NCBI GenBank assembly: GCA_910580195.1
Contig: CAJTWA010000005.1
Span: 1-64,000 of the forward strand
From: an uncultured Lachnospiraceae bacterium
Lineage (GTDB): Bacteria > Bacillota > Clostridia > Lachnospirales > Lachnospiraceae
DNA length: 64,000 bases
Direction of reading: 5' to 3'
Under the pieces are notes generated by a model. The model made no database searches, was not told the DNA's origin, and worked only from the letters and a program-made list of their open reading frames with translations. Within the stretch, counting starts at the first letter, position 1. Each line of letters begins with the position of its first letter. Below, one piece after another: positions 44,527 through 53,396 of the stretch. Both the position numbers and the translations under genes were made by a program.

Positions 44527-44589
44527 GGAAGGCGGCAGGGTTATGGTGTTTTATGGTATGGAAATGGTATGGAAAGCGAGGATAAAATC

Positions 44590-45657
44590 ATGGTAAAAGC
44601 AGGGATTATAGGGGCCACAGGCTATGCCGGGGCAGAATTGGTAAGGATTCTCCTTGGCCATAAAGAAGTGGAAATTAAATGGTATGGCTCCAGAAGCTAC
44701 ATAGATGAAGCATACAGCAAGGTTTACCAGAACATGTTCCAGCTTGTGGAGGACACATGCTTGGACGACAATATCGGGGAACTGGCAAAACAGGTAGACG
44801 TAATTTTCACCGCCACGCCCCAAGGGTTCTTAGCCGGCGTCCTGACGGAAGAAATTTTGCAGCAGGTGAAGGTGGTGGATTTGAGCGCGGACTACCGCTT
44901 AAAAGATGTTGGAGTGTATGAAAAATGGTATGGCATCACCCACAAAAGCCCCCAGTTTCTGGAAGAAGCCGTGTACGGCCTCTGTGAAATCAACCGGGAG
45001 CAGGTAAAGAAGGCAAGGCTGGTGGCAAACCCCGGCTGCTATACCACCTGTTCCATCCTGACAGCCTGGCCTTTAATCAAGGAAGGGCTTATCGACCCAG
45101 CCACCTTAATTGTAGACGCGAAATCCGGGACTTCCGGCGCAGGGAGGGGCGCGAAGCTGCCGAACCTCTTCTGCGAAGTCAATGAAAATATTAAGGCTTA
45201 CGGGGTAACCACCCACCGCCACACCCCGGAAATCGAAGAGCAGCTAGGCTATGCGGCGGGGGAACCAGTCACCATCAATTTTACCCCCCATCTGGTGCCT
45301 ATGAACCGCGGAATCCTTGCTACGGAATACGCCTCCCTGAAAAAAATCCGGCAGGAGGACGGTAGCTTCGCACTGCCTACGGGCGGGCAAGTTATGGCAG
45401 CTTATGAGAAATATTATAAAGACGAATATTTTATCCGCCTCTTAGGGGAGGGCGCCTGCCCGGAAACAAAATGGGTGGAAGGGAGCAATTTTGTAGATAT
45501 CGGGTTCCAGATTGACCCGCGTACCGGGCGGATTATCCTGATGGGCGCCATTGACAACCTTGTAAAAGGCGCGGCAGGGCAGGCCGTACAGAACATGAAC
45601 CTGATGTTTGGGTTCCCCGAGCAGGAAGGGCTGCAGTTGGTTCCCATGTTCCCATAA
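44590..45657 (+). CDS. argC: N-acetyl-gamma-glutamyl-phosphate reductase
   Basis: NADPH-dependent reductase of 355 residues, third enzyme toward ornithine. The Rossmann start (AGIIGATGYAGAELVRIL) and the catalytic-cysteine motif (ANPGCYTTCSILT) are visible, as is KSGTSGAGR. AGGA lies 7 bases before the ATG at 44590; an in-frame ATG at 44569 has no such signal. First gene of argC-GNAT-argJ-argB-argD, preceded by a long structured leader. Confidence 0.97.
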   Translation: MVKAGIIGATGYAGAELVRILLGHKEVEIKWYGSRSYIDEAYSKVYQNMFQLVEDTCLDDNIGELAKQVDVIFTATPQGFLAGVLTEEILQQVKVVDLSADYRLKDVGVYEKWYGITHKSPQFLEEAVYGLCEINREQVKKARLVANPGCYTTCSILTAWPLIKEGLIDPATLIVDAKSGTSGAGRGAKLPNLFCEVNENIKAYGVTTHRHTPEIEEQLGYAAGEPVTINFTPHLVPMNRGILATEYASLKKIRQEDGSFALPTGGQVMAAYEKYYKDEYFIRLLGEGACPETKWVEGSNFVDIGFQIDPRTGRIILMGAIDNLVKGAAGQAVQNMNLMFGFPEQEGLQLVPMFP

Positions 45658-45760
45658 GCAGGAAGGGGCTCTGGTTCTCCGGGCAGGAAAAGCTGCATTA
45701 GGGCAATCCAAAACAACATAAAAAGTTATTGCAAATACAAAAAGTTAGGAAGAAAAACAA

Positions 45761-46225
45761 ATGGAAAATACCAACCAAGAAATCACCATACGCACCATGC
45801 AGCAGTCTGATTACCCCAAGGTCTACCAGCTATGGAAAACTATCAAAGGCTTTGGCATCCGCAGCATGGACGACTCTGAGGAAGGGGTTGCCCGTTTCCT
45901 CCTCCGGAACCCCAGCACCAGCATGGTAGCAGAAACAGCGGGGCAGGTGGTAGGCGCCATCCTCTGCGGCCATGATGGGAGGCGGGGGTGCTTTTACCAT
46001 GTCTGCGTCCGGGAAGGGTACCGGAAACAGGGGATAGGAAAAAGTATGGCGGTGAAGGCTATGAAGGCCTTGCAGGAAGAGGGCATTAATAAAGTATGCC
46101 TGATTGCGTTTAAGAAAAATGAAGTGGGGAATTCTTTTTGGAAAAGCGTAGGGTGGACGTTCCGGGAGGATTTGAATTATTATGATTTTGTACTGAATGA
46201 TGAAAATATTACTACGTTCCAATAA
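45761..46225 (+). CDS. GNAT acetyltransferase within the arginine cluster
   Basis: Acetyltransferase of 154 residues with the CoA loop YRKQGIGKSMAVKAM, preceded by CGHDGRRGCFYHVCVRE, and the ending GNSFWKSVGWTFREDLNYY. It lies between argC and argJ in the same direction, which raises the possibility that it acts as a short N-acetylglutamate synthase, as GNAT-only forms do in some bacteria. If ArgJ is bifunctional that activity would be anaplerotic. It is a paralogue of the GNAT at 19168-19605, which is outside the arg cluster, so position alone is weak evidence for substrate. Confidence 0.85.
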   Translation: MENTNQEITIRTMQQSDYPKVYQLWKTIKGFGIRSMDDSEEGVARFLLRNPSTSMVAETAGQVVGAILCGHDGRRGCFYHVCVREGYRKQGIGKSMAVKAMKALQEEGINKVCLIAFKKNEVGNSFWKSVGWTFREDLNYYDFVLNDENITTFQ

Positions 46226-46393
46226 ACCACAGCCTGCCGCCCCATTTCACGCCGGATTCCATGTTGGATTCCGTCAATGCAGCCTGCTGCACCAAAAAAA
46301 TCCAGCATATAAACTGGCGCAAATTGGGACGGCATCTTGGGAAAAGCAATTACAATTTCTAGCCGGGAAGTACTGGCACTTCAGTGGACTTTT

Positions 46394-46450
46394 TTCGTTT
46401 CCATGCACAGGCAGTTTGCGTGGGGAAGGGCTGGCGCAAATTGCCGTCCG
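46394..46450. repeat. Short hairpin copy of the palindromic repeat
   Basis: GGCAGTTTGCG and CGCAAATTGCC flank GTGGGGAAGGGC, preceded by CATGCACA and followed by GTCCGGTTCCCC: the end signatures of the family of 24091-24271 with a third arm sequence and almost no interior. No gene lies in the gap 46226-46518. Confidence 0.45.
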
Positions 46451-46518
46451 GTTCCCCAAATTCCTGCATTACATTGTTCGCTCTAGGAAAAATGAAAAAT
46501 AGAAAGGAGTTTTCCCTT

Positions 46519-47742
46519 ATGGAAAAAATAATAGGCGGCGTTACCGCGGCAAAAGGCTTTCAGGCGGCAGCCACAGCCGCAGGCATAAAGTATCAGGATA
46601 GGCTGGACATGGCAATGGTTGTCAGCGAAATCCCAGCGGCAGCGGCAGGGACGTTTACCACAAATGTAGTACAGGCAGCCCCGGTAAAATGGGATAAAAA
46701 AATCGTTGCAGAAGAGGGGTATGCAAGGGCAGTTGTCGTAAACGCAGGGATTGCCAACGCCTGCACGGGGGCGGAGGGCATGGAGTACTGCAAAAAGACG
46801 GCAGAAGCAGTGGAGGGATGCCTGGGCATCCCAGCAAACCAAGTGCTGGTGGCGTCTACTGGTGTCATCGGCATGCAGCTCCCCATGGAAAAACTGGCGG
46901 CGGGGATTGGGGCAATGGCCCCTTCTTTGGGCCGGACGGGGGAAGGGGGGCATCAGGCAGCATGTGCCATTATGACTACCGACACCAAGCCCAAGGAAGC
47001 GGCAGCTACCTTTGAGGTAGGCGGCAAAACCGTAACCATTGGGGGCATGTGCAAGGGCTCCGGCATGATCCACCCCAATATGTGCACGATGCTGGGCTTT
47101 CTCACCACTGATTTAGCCATTTCAAAGGAACTGTTGCAAGAAGCGCTGAAAACGGATGTGCAGGACACCTACAATATGGTTTCCGTAGACGGGGACACCT
47201 CCACCAACGATACGGTCCTCCTCCTTGCAAATGGGATGGCAGGGAATGAAGAAATTACAGAAAAAGATGAAAATTACCGGAAATTCACTGAAGCCTTAAA
47301 CTACATCAACACCACACTTGCAAAAAAAATGGCGGGGGACGGGGAAGGGGCAACCGCCCTGTTTGAAACAAAAGTTATCCATGCAGACACCAAGGAACAT
47401 GCCAAAATTTTGGCAAAGTCCGTCATTTGCTCTTCCCTGACAAAAGCAGCCATTTTCGGCCACGACGCCAACTGGGGCAGGATTTTATGCGCCTTGGGCT
47501 ATTCCGGCGTGGCGTTTGACCCAGAGGCCATCGAGCTGCATTTCCAAAGCAAATCCGGGCAAATCCAGATTTATAAGGACGGCGTGGCAGCGGATTACAG
47601 CGAGGAAGAAGCCACGGAAATTTTGTCTGACGAGGAAGTGACGGTCCTTGTGGACATGAAAATGGGAGAGGAAGAAGCCACGGCATGGGGCTGCGACCTG
47701 ACTTACGATTATGTAAAAATTAACGCAGACTACCGATCCTGA
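46519..47742 (+). CDS. argJ: Ornithine acetyltransferase / N-acetylglutamate synthase
   Basis: Protein of 407 residues recycling the acetyl group from N-acetylornithine to glutamate. The autoproteolytic site is visible as KGSGMIHPNMCTMLGF, with Thr (MCTML... context) following Ala/Cys-type residues, and the typical ANAGIANACTGAEG motif is near 75-90. AAAGGAG lies 9 bases before the ATG at 46519; an upstream open extension is noncoding. A single ArgJ may be mono- or bifunctional; sequence alone does not say. The precursor should cleave into alpha and beta chains. Confidence 0.95.
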   Translation: MEKIIGGVTAAKGFQAAATAAGIKYQDRLDMAMVVSEIPAAAAGTFTTNVVQAAPVKWDKKIVAEEGYARAVVVNAGIANACTGAEGMEYCKKTAEAVEGCLGIPANQVLVASTGVIGMQLPMEKLAAGIGAMAPSLGRTGEGGHQAACAIMTTDTKPKEAAATFEVGGKTVTIGGMCKGSGMIHPNMCTMLGFLTTDLAISKELLQEALKTDVQDTYNMVSVDGDTSTNDTVLLLANGMAGNEEITEKDENYRKFTEALNYINTTLAKKMAGDGEGATALFETKVIHADTKEHAKILAKSVICSSLTKAAIFGHDANWGRILCALGYSGVAFDPEAIELHFQSKSGQIQIYKDGVAADYSEEEATEILSDEEVTVLVDMKMGEEEATAWGCDLTYDYVKINADYRS

Positions 47743-47848
47743 CAGATATGGGAAAAGCTTACATATGATTCATGGAAAATGCTTGCAGAGGATATCCGGG
47801 AATTGCACCGGGATGCACAAAATTAGGGATTTGGGAAGAAGGAAAGGA

Positions 47849-48760
47849 ATGGACAGGAAAATGGAAGAGAAGAACATGCAGGAAATCCTGCAGAAAGCAG
47901 AAGTGCTCATCGAGGCGCTGCCTTACATCCAGCGGTTCAACCGCAAAATCATTGTGGTAAAATACGGCGGCAGCGCCATGGTGGACGAGGAACTGAAAAA
48001 AAGCGTCATACAGGACGTCACCTTGTTAAAGCTGGTAGGCTTCAAGCCCATCATCGTCCACGGGGGCGGGAAAGAAATCAGCAAATGGGTGGAAAAGTCC
48101 GGCATGGAGCCGGAGTTTGTCAACGGCTTGCGCAAAACCGATGCAGCAACTATGGAAATCGCAGAAATGGTGCTGGGGAAAGTCAACAAGTCACTGGTCC
48201 AGATGGTGCAGGAGCTGGGGGTCTTGGCAATCGGCATCAGCGGCAAGGACGGCGGCTTATTGAAGGTGGACAAAAAGTATTCCAACGGGCAGGATATCGG
48301 CTTTGTGGGGGACGTAAAGGAAGTAAACCCCAAGGTGCTTTTTGACCTTCTGGAAAAAGATTTCCTCCCCATTGTGTGCCCCATTGGCTTGGGGGATGCA
48401 TTTGACACCTACAATATCAACGCGGACGATGCGGCATGTGCCATTGCAAGGGCAGTCAATGCAGAAAAACTGGCATTCCTTACAGATATTGAAGGGGTCT
48501 ACAAAGACCCGCAGGATAAGTCCACCTTGATTTCCGAGCTGTCTGTTTCTGAGGCAAAGGAACTGATTGGGGACGGATTTATCGGCGGCGGGATGCTGCC
48601 AAAGCTCCATAACTGCATCGACGCCATTGAGAACGGCGTTTCAAGGGTGCATATCCTAGACGGCAGGATTCCCCACTGCCTGCTTCTGGAAATCTTTACG
48701 AACCGGGGGATTGGGACTGCTATTTTAGGGGACAGCGAGGAGCGTTTTTACCGGAAATAA
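47849..48760 (+). CDS. argB: Acetylglutamate kinase
   Basis: Amino-acid kinase family enzyme of 303 residues phosphorylating N-acetylglutamate. The lysine-rich nucleotide site KYGGSAM, the HGGGKEIS loop and NINADDAACAIARAVNA are all present. The N-terminal helix (EEKNMQEILQKAEVLIEALPY) is the extension seen in hexameric, arginine-inhibitable ArgB, so feedback inhibition is likely. AAGGAAAGGA precedes the ATG at 47849; another ATG follows 12 bases later. Confidence 0.96.
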   Translation: MDRKMEEKNMQEILQKAEVLIEALPYIQRFNRKIIVVKYGGSAMVDEELKKSVIQDVTLLKLVGFKPIIVHGGGKEISKWVEKSGMEPEFVNGLRKTDAATMEIAEMVLGKVNKSLVQMVQELGVLAIGISGKDGGLLKVDKKYSNGQDIGFVGDVKEVNPKVLFDLLEKDFLPIVCPIGLGDAFDTYNINADDAACAIARAVNAEKLAFLTDIEGVYKDPQDKSTLISELSVSEAKELIGDGFIGGGMLPKLHNCIDAIENGVSRVHILDGRIPHCLLLEIFTNRGIGTAILGDSEERFYRK

Positions 48761-48953
48761 ACCGCCCTGCATCAAGCTGCGGGGTATCCGGCTCTGGTTT
48801 CTTCTTTCAGAACACAGCAAGCAGCGGGGCATTAGGCCCGTGGAGGAATAAACTGCCGGTTACAGCCGATAGATAAAGAGGGAAAACAGCAAGGAATAGG
48901 TACAGTTCCGTCAGGGCTTGTACCGAAGAGAAGCGAAAGGAAGGGATGAGGAT

Positions 48954-50159
48954 ATGCAGCCAACAGCATGGATGGACCAAGCGGAACAGTCCATTTTACA
49001 TACTTACAACCGTTACAAAATCGTATTAGACCACGGCGAAGGCGTCTATCTTTACGATACAGAGGGCAAAAAATACTTAGACTTTGCAGCCGGCATTGCC
49101 GTGCAGGCCTTAGGCTATGGCAATCAGGAATATAATGAGGCCTTGAAAACGCAGGTGGACAAGCTGCTCCACACCTCGAACCTCTACTATAACCAGCCCA
49201 CCATAGAAGCAGCCGGGAAACTGTGCAATGTTTCCGGCATGGACCGGGTATTTTTTACCAACAGCGGCACCGAGGCCATTGAGGGGGCTATAAAGGCCGC
49301 TAAAAAATATGCCTATGCCAAGGACGGCTGCACGGACCATGAAATCATCGCCATGGAACATTCCTTCCATGGGAGGAGCCTTGGGGCTTTGTCCGTAACC
49401 GGGAACGCCCATTACCGGGAGCCCTTTGAGCCCTTGCCCGGCATTGTGAAATTTGCAGAATACAATAACCTTGCCAGCGTAGAAGATTTGGTAAATGGGA
49501 AGACCTGCGCCATCCTTCTGGAAACGGTGCAGGGGGAAGGGGGCATTTACCCTGCAGAACCGGGATTCCTCAAAGGGATTAAGCAGATTTGCGAGGATAA
49601 GGGCATCCTGCTGATCCTAGATGAAATTCAATGCGGCATGGGCAGGAGCGGCCATATGTTTGCATGGCAGGGCTATGGGGTGAAGCCGGACATTATGGCA
49701 TGTGCCAAGGCATTGGGCTGCGGCGTGCCGGTAGGGGCATTCCTGATGACAGAAGAGGTGGCGGAAGGCTCCTTAAAGCCGGGGGACCATGGAACCACTT
49801 ACGGCGGCAACCCCTTTGTAGGCGCGGCAGTCAGCAAGGTGCTGGACATTTTTGAAAAAGAGGACATTCCCGGGCATGTGCGGGAAATTTCCGTTTATCT
49901 GGAAAGGACGCTGGACCAGCTAAAGGCGGAATACCCCTTTGTTGCAGCTAGGCGCGGGCTGGGCTTGATGCAGGGGCTGGAATTAAAGCCGGAAGTCCCC
50001 GCAGGGGAAGTCAGCGCAAAAGCTTTGGAGCAGGGGCTGATTTTAATTACAGCAGGGAACAATGTGCTGCGGTTCGTGCCGCCCCTTGTGATGGGGAAGG
50101 AGCATGTGGATGAAATGGCAGCAGCCTTGCGGGGGATTTTCGGCGCATATCTGGCCTAA
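48954..50159 (+). CDS. argD: Acetylornithine aminotransferase
   Basis: PLP-dependent class III aminotransferase of 401 residues converting N-acetylglutamate semialdehyde to N-acetylornithine. The SGTEAIEGAIKAAKKY helix, the Asp of ILDEIQCGMGRSG and the Schiff-base lysine in CAKALGCG are present. GGATGAGGAT just before the ATG at 48954 acts as ribosome-binding site. Last gene of the arg run; argF and argH must lie elsewhere. A directly repeated CCTAAATRCCCCARTTTTCCCC follows its stop twice, about 65 bases apart. Confidence 0.96.
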   Translation: MQPTAWMDQAEQSILHTYNRYKIVLDHGEGVYLYDTEGKKYLDFAAGIAVQALGYGNQEYNEALKTQVDKLLHTSNLYYNQPTIEAAGKLCNVSGMDRVFFTNSGTEAIEGAIKAAKKYAYAKDGCTDHEIIAMEHSFHGRSLGALSVTGNAHYREPFEPLPGIVKFAEYNNLASVEDLVNGKTCAILLETVQGEGGIYPAEPGFLKGIKQICEDKGILLILDEIQCGMGRSGHMFAWQGYGVKPDIMACAKALGCGVPVGAFLMTEEVAEGSLKPGDHGTTYGGNPFVGAAVSKVLDIFEKEDIPGHVREISVYLERTLDQLKAEYPFVAARRGLGLMQGLELKPEVPAGEVSAKALEQGLILITAGNNVLRFVPPLVMGKEHVDEMAAALRGIFGAYLA

Positions 50160-50407
50160 ATGCCCCAATTTTCCCCTATGTTGCTCCAGCTGCCACTAAA
50201 ACAGGCATCATGTTCGATAGCCTAAATACCCCAGTTTTCCCCTCTGTTTTTTCAGTCGGGGGACTTGGGATAAAATTTGCATTTGTGCTGTGCAGGGATT
50301 GCCGTGAATCCGGTTTCGCGTGTTGCAGTTTTACCGGGCCTTGGCTGCCCTGCATTTCTTTTGTGCAAAAAGGTAGGAAAATTGTACCAAAAAAAGCAGA
50401 AAAAGTA

Positions 50408-50436
50408 GTGACAGAATATGAAAGATTTTGTATAAT
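50408..50436 (+). promoter_or_regulatory. Predicted promoter of the hemerythrin-REC gene
   Basis: GTGACA and TATAAT with a 17-base spacer, 55 bases before the start. Confidence 0.55.
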
Positions 50437-50491
50437 AAATGGGGTGCAACTTTTATCGCCCTTAGATAGATGCTACAAAAGGAGGCTGGTT

Positions 50492-51871
50492 ATGGGGAAT
50501 CAATTTGTTTGGCATGACCGTTTTAATATCGGTGTGGAAGTGATTGACAAGGAGCATAAAAAGCTTTTTAGCATTTTAAACAAGCTGCTTGCCAGCAAGC
50601 TGCAAGAAGAAAAGCACAGATGGGCTTGCCAAGAAGGGATTAAGTATTTCAAAGAGCATGCGATGAAGCATTTTGCAGAGGAAGAAGTTTATATGGCGTC
50701 TATTAGCTACCCGGGGTATGAAACCCATAGGCGCGTTCATGATAATTTTAGGAAGAAAACGTTGCCTTCTTTGGAAAAGGAGCTGAACCAGAAAAACTTT
50801 TCAGAGGAGGCAACCAGCCATTTTCTGGGCGTCTGCGCAGGCTGGCTGATTGGGCACACCTTAACGGAAGACCGCGCGATTGTGGGAAAGAACATAAGCA
50901 GGTGGAGCGGCCTTTTGCCGGAAGAGGAACAGGATGCCATGCGCCAGTTCATCTTAAACCTTCTGGACAACATGTTCCAGCTAAAGGCGCGGACAATCAG
51001 CGAGTGCTACGGCGGGGAGAAATTTGGCAAGGGCATTTATTACCGGATGCTCTATGAAGAGAGCCAAAAGGAACAATGGGAGATTATTCTGGTTTTTGAG
51101 GAAAAGCTTTTGGTGAACACCATTGGGAGCATGGTAGATTCCCAAGCAAGTGAAATCAACGTTATGATAATGAACGCTGCCAGGTATACCGCCCAGCAGT
51201 TTGCATGGAATATCCGGGAGCAGTTCTTTGCATCCGGCATGTTTGAGCTGAAGGAGGAAAACCTGCTGAGTTATGAACAGTTCCAGAAGAGGTTTGAAGG
51301 GGAAAAGCCCCAGTTCAGCCTGCTGTTTGATACAGGGGAGGGGTATTTTGCCTTTTGCGCCATTGCCCCGCATTTGGTCGAGGAAGAAAATAAAAATAAA
51401 GTTTCCATCAAGGGCAAAGGAACCATTAAAACAGAGAATGAAATCTCTGAGGTCAAGAAATATCTGAAGAAAAATCAGGAAATGAAGGAGAAAGTAAGCA
51501 AGAAACGGAAGCTGCTTGTGGTAGACGATTCCGAATTCCTGCGGATGGCTATGAAGGAACTTTTGGGAAATGAGTATGAGATTACCGAAGCCAATTCCGA
51601 GCTGTCAGCAATCCGGTGCATCACGCTGGACCGGCCGGATTTAGTCCTTCTGGATTATGAAATGCCGGTCTGCGACGGCAGGCAGGTGCTGGAAATGATC
51701 CGTTCTGAGAAGGAAATTTCGGATATTCCGGTCATGTTCCTGACAAGCAGGGTAGACAGGGAGAGCGTCCAGAAAGTAATCTCCTTAAAGCCGGTAGGCT
51801 ACTTGCTGAAGACGCTGTCGCCGGAAAAGATAAAGAAAGAAATCGATGATTATTTCAAAAAGAAAAAATAG
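50492..51871 (+). CDS. Bacteriohemerythrin fused to CheX-like and response-regulator receiver domains
   Basis: Protein of 459 residues with three parts. Residues 1-135 are a hemerythrin with the di-iron ligands His22, His60, Glu64, His79, His83, His122 and Asp127. Residues ~150-325 look like a CheX/CheC-type phosphatase-like domain (IILVFEEKLLVNTIG, INVMIMNAARYTAQQF). Residues 338-459 are a receiver with the acidic pair VVDDSEF, phospho-acceptor Asp388 (LVLLDYEMP), Thr418 and Lys440. The order suggests O2 or NO sensing linked to phospho-signalling. AGGAGG lies 6 bases before the ATG; an open extension to 50210 is noncoding. Domain naming of the middle is tentative. Confidence 0.88.
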   Translation: MGNQFVWHDRFNIGVEVIDKEHKKLFSILNKLLASKLQEEKHRWACQEGIKYFKEHAMKHFAEEEVYMASISYPGYETHRRVHDNFRKKTLPSLEKELNQKNFSEEATSHFLGVCAGWLIGHTLTEDRAIVGKNISRWSGLLPEEEQDAMRQFILNLLDNMFQLKARTISECYGGEKFGKGIYYRMLYEESQKEQWEIILVFEEKLLVNTIGSMVDSQASEINVMIMNAARYTAQQFAWNIREQFFASGMFELKEENLLSYEQFQKRFEGEKPQFSLLFDTGEGYFAFCAIAPHLVEEENKNKVSIKGKGTIKTENEISEVKKYLKKNQEMKEKVSKKRKLLVVDDSEFLRMAMKELLGNEYEITEANSELSAIRCITLDRPDLVLLDYEMPVCDGRQVLEMIRSEKEISDIPVMFLTSRVDRESVQKVISLKPVGYLLKTLSPEKIKKEIDDYFKKKK

Positions 51872-52097
51872 CATTAAGGCTATATCTGCCTTCCCACTGG
51901 GGATTTCTGCCTAAACGGGGCGAAAATCCCCTGCAGGGCGGCGCTGTTTGGCATTTCTGCCCCAGCCCCAAAGGGGCCGCCTATCCTATCCAAATCCGGC
52001 CGTATCCATGGAAATCCGGCAAATCCCATCCCCTTGGAATAAAAATCCCAGTTTTGGTATATCCTACATAAAAACAAAACAGCTAGGAGGAAAGACC

Positions 52098-52532
52098 ATG
52101 ATTGGAATTGTTATCGCCCTGCTGTCCGGGGCATTGATGAGCGTTCAGGGAGTATTCAATACAGGGGTGACGAAAGGCACCAGCATGTGGGTCAGCAATA
52201 GCTGGGTGCAGTTCTCTGCGCTGGTAATCTGCCTCGTAAGCTGGTTTTTTACAGACCGGCAAAGTTTTGCGGGAATCTTGCAGGTACAGCCAAAGTACAT
52301 GCTGTTAGGAGGCGTCATTGGGGCCTTCATCACCTATACTGTCATTAAGAGTATGGACGCCTTAGGGCCTGCCCAAGCGGTGATGCTGATTGTCGTATCC
52401 CAGCTGGCGGTGGCTTACCTCATAGAGCTGTTCGGCCTGTTCGGCGTGGACAAGCAGCCATTTCTGTGGCGCAGGGTGATTGGGATGGCAGTCTGCATTG
52501 GCGGGATTATCCTGTTTAAGTGGGAATCTTGA
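52098..52532 (+). CDS. DMT-type membrane protein of the YdcZ (DUF606) family
   Basis: Membrane protein of 144 residues with four or five hydrophobic helices. It starts directly at the membrane (IGIVIALLSGALMSVQGVFN) and carries LGGVIGAFITYTVIKSMDALG and AQAVMLIVVSQL typical of YdcZ. Paired small transporters of this family sometimes act as dimers; only one copy is here. AGGAGG precedes the ATG at 52098. Substrate unknown. Confidence 0.88.
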   Translation: MIGIVIALLSGALMSVQGVFNTGVTKGTSMWVSNSWVQFSALVICLVSWFFTDRQSFAGILQVQPKYMLLGGVIGAFITYTVIKSMDALGPAQAVMLIVVSQLAVAYLIELFGLFGVDKQPFLWRRVIGMAVCIGGIILFKWES

Positions 52533-52571
52533 AAAAAATATGAAATCTTTCTCAATATTTTTGAAATACTC

Positions 52572-52600
52572 TTGTAATAAATCTCAAATACCGTTACAAT
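52572..52600 (+). promoter_or_regulatory. Predicted promoter of the comEA operon
   Basis: TTGTAA and TACAAT with a 17-base spacer, about 115 bases before comEA. Confidence 0.55.
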
Positions 52601-52714
52601 AGAAAAGATTCGTGGAGAAGGCTTTCCTTCCTTGCCAGAATAGTATCCCGAACATATGGGCGGGGTGTGTACAAAATGGAAGCACACAGCATGATGCTGG
52701 GAATGGAGGAAAGC

Positions 52715-53386
52715 ATGAAAAAGAAGATAATATATGCTGCAATATTGCTGGCGTTTTTTTGCATGGCAAGCGGCTGCAAAGGCAGGGAGGAAGAAGGGTT
52801 CTTCCTGAAAAATGCCGAAGGGGCAGGCGAGGAAAGCAGCCCCGAAGATTTGGAGGGGGATCCTAAGGGACCTACCTCCCCAGACGTCAGCCCCGCAGGG
52901 GATTTTGGGCCGGCCCCGGCGATTTATGTGCAGGTAAGCGGCGCGGTGGCTAAGCCCGGCGTCTATGAGCTTACAGAGGGCAGCCGGATTTTCCAAGCCG
53001 TGGAGCTTGCCGGAGGCATGACAGAAGAAGCAGACGCTGGTGCCTTAAACCAAGCGGCAGCCTTAAGTGACGGGCAGATGGTCTATGTCCCGAAAGAGGG
53101 GGAAGGGGCTGGGCAAGCGGGAGCCTTGGGCGCTGGCACAAGGCAGCCCCAGCAGGATTTCGAAGGTACAGGGCAGCCCCAGCAGGCAGACGGCAAGGTG
53201 GCCTTAAACACTGCCACAGAAGCAGAATTAATGGCGCTGCCGGGCATCGGAGCAGCCAAGGCGAAGAGCATCCTTGCGTGGAGGGAGGAGCATGGAGGCT
53301 TTTCCCAGATTGAAGATTTGATGAAAATAGAAGGAATCAAAGATGGTGTTTTTTCCAAAATAAAGGACAGCATCAAAGTTGACTGA
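52715..53386 (+). CDS. comEA: ComEA-like DNA-binding protein
   Basis: Protein of 223 residues. An N-terminal signal ends in a lipobox-like CMASGC, so it may be acylated. Residues ~70-135 form an SLBB domain (IYVQVSGAVAKPGVYEL), a Pro/Gln-rich spacer follows, and residues ~165-223 are a helix-hairpin-helix pair (LNTATEAELMALPGIGAAKA, GGFSQIEDLMKIEGIKD), the double-stranded DNA-binding part of ComEA. GGAGG lies 5 bases before the ATG at 52715. Together with ComEC encoded 3.3 kb downstream it would take up DNA. Confidence 0.93.
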   Translation: MKKKIIYAAILLAFFCMASGCKGREEEGFFLKNAEGAGEESSPEDLEGDPKGPTSPDVSPAGDFGPAPAIYVQVSGAVAKPGVYELTEGSRIFQAVELAGGMTEEADAGALNQAAALSDGQMVYVPKEGEGAGQAGALGAGTRQPQQDFEGTGQPQQADGKVALNTATEAELMALPGIGAAKAKSILAWREEHGGFSQIEDLMKIEGIKDGVFSKIKDSIKVD

Positions 53387-53396
53387 GGTGTAAATT

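Noticed and set aside
44243..44589. T-box riboswitch before argC
   Set aside because: Neither the GGGTGGAACCGCG-type T-box nor a specifier-loop arrangement is seen; the same holds for the glnS leader.
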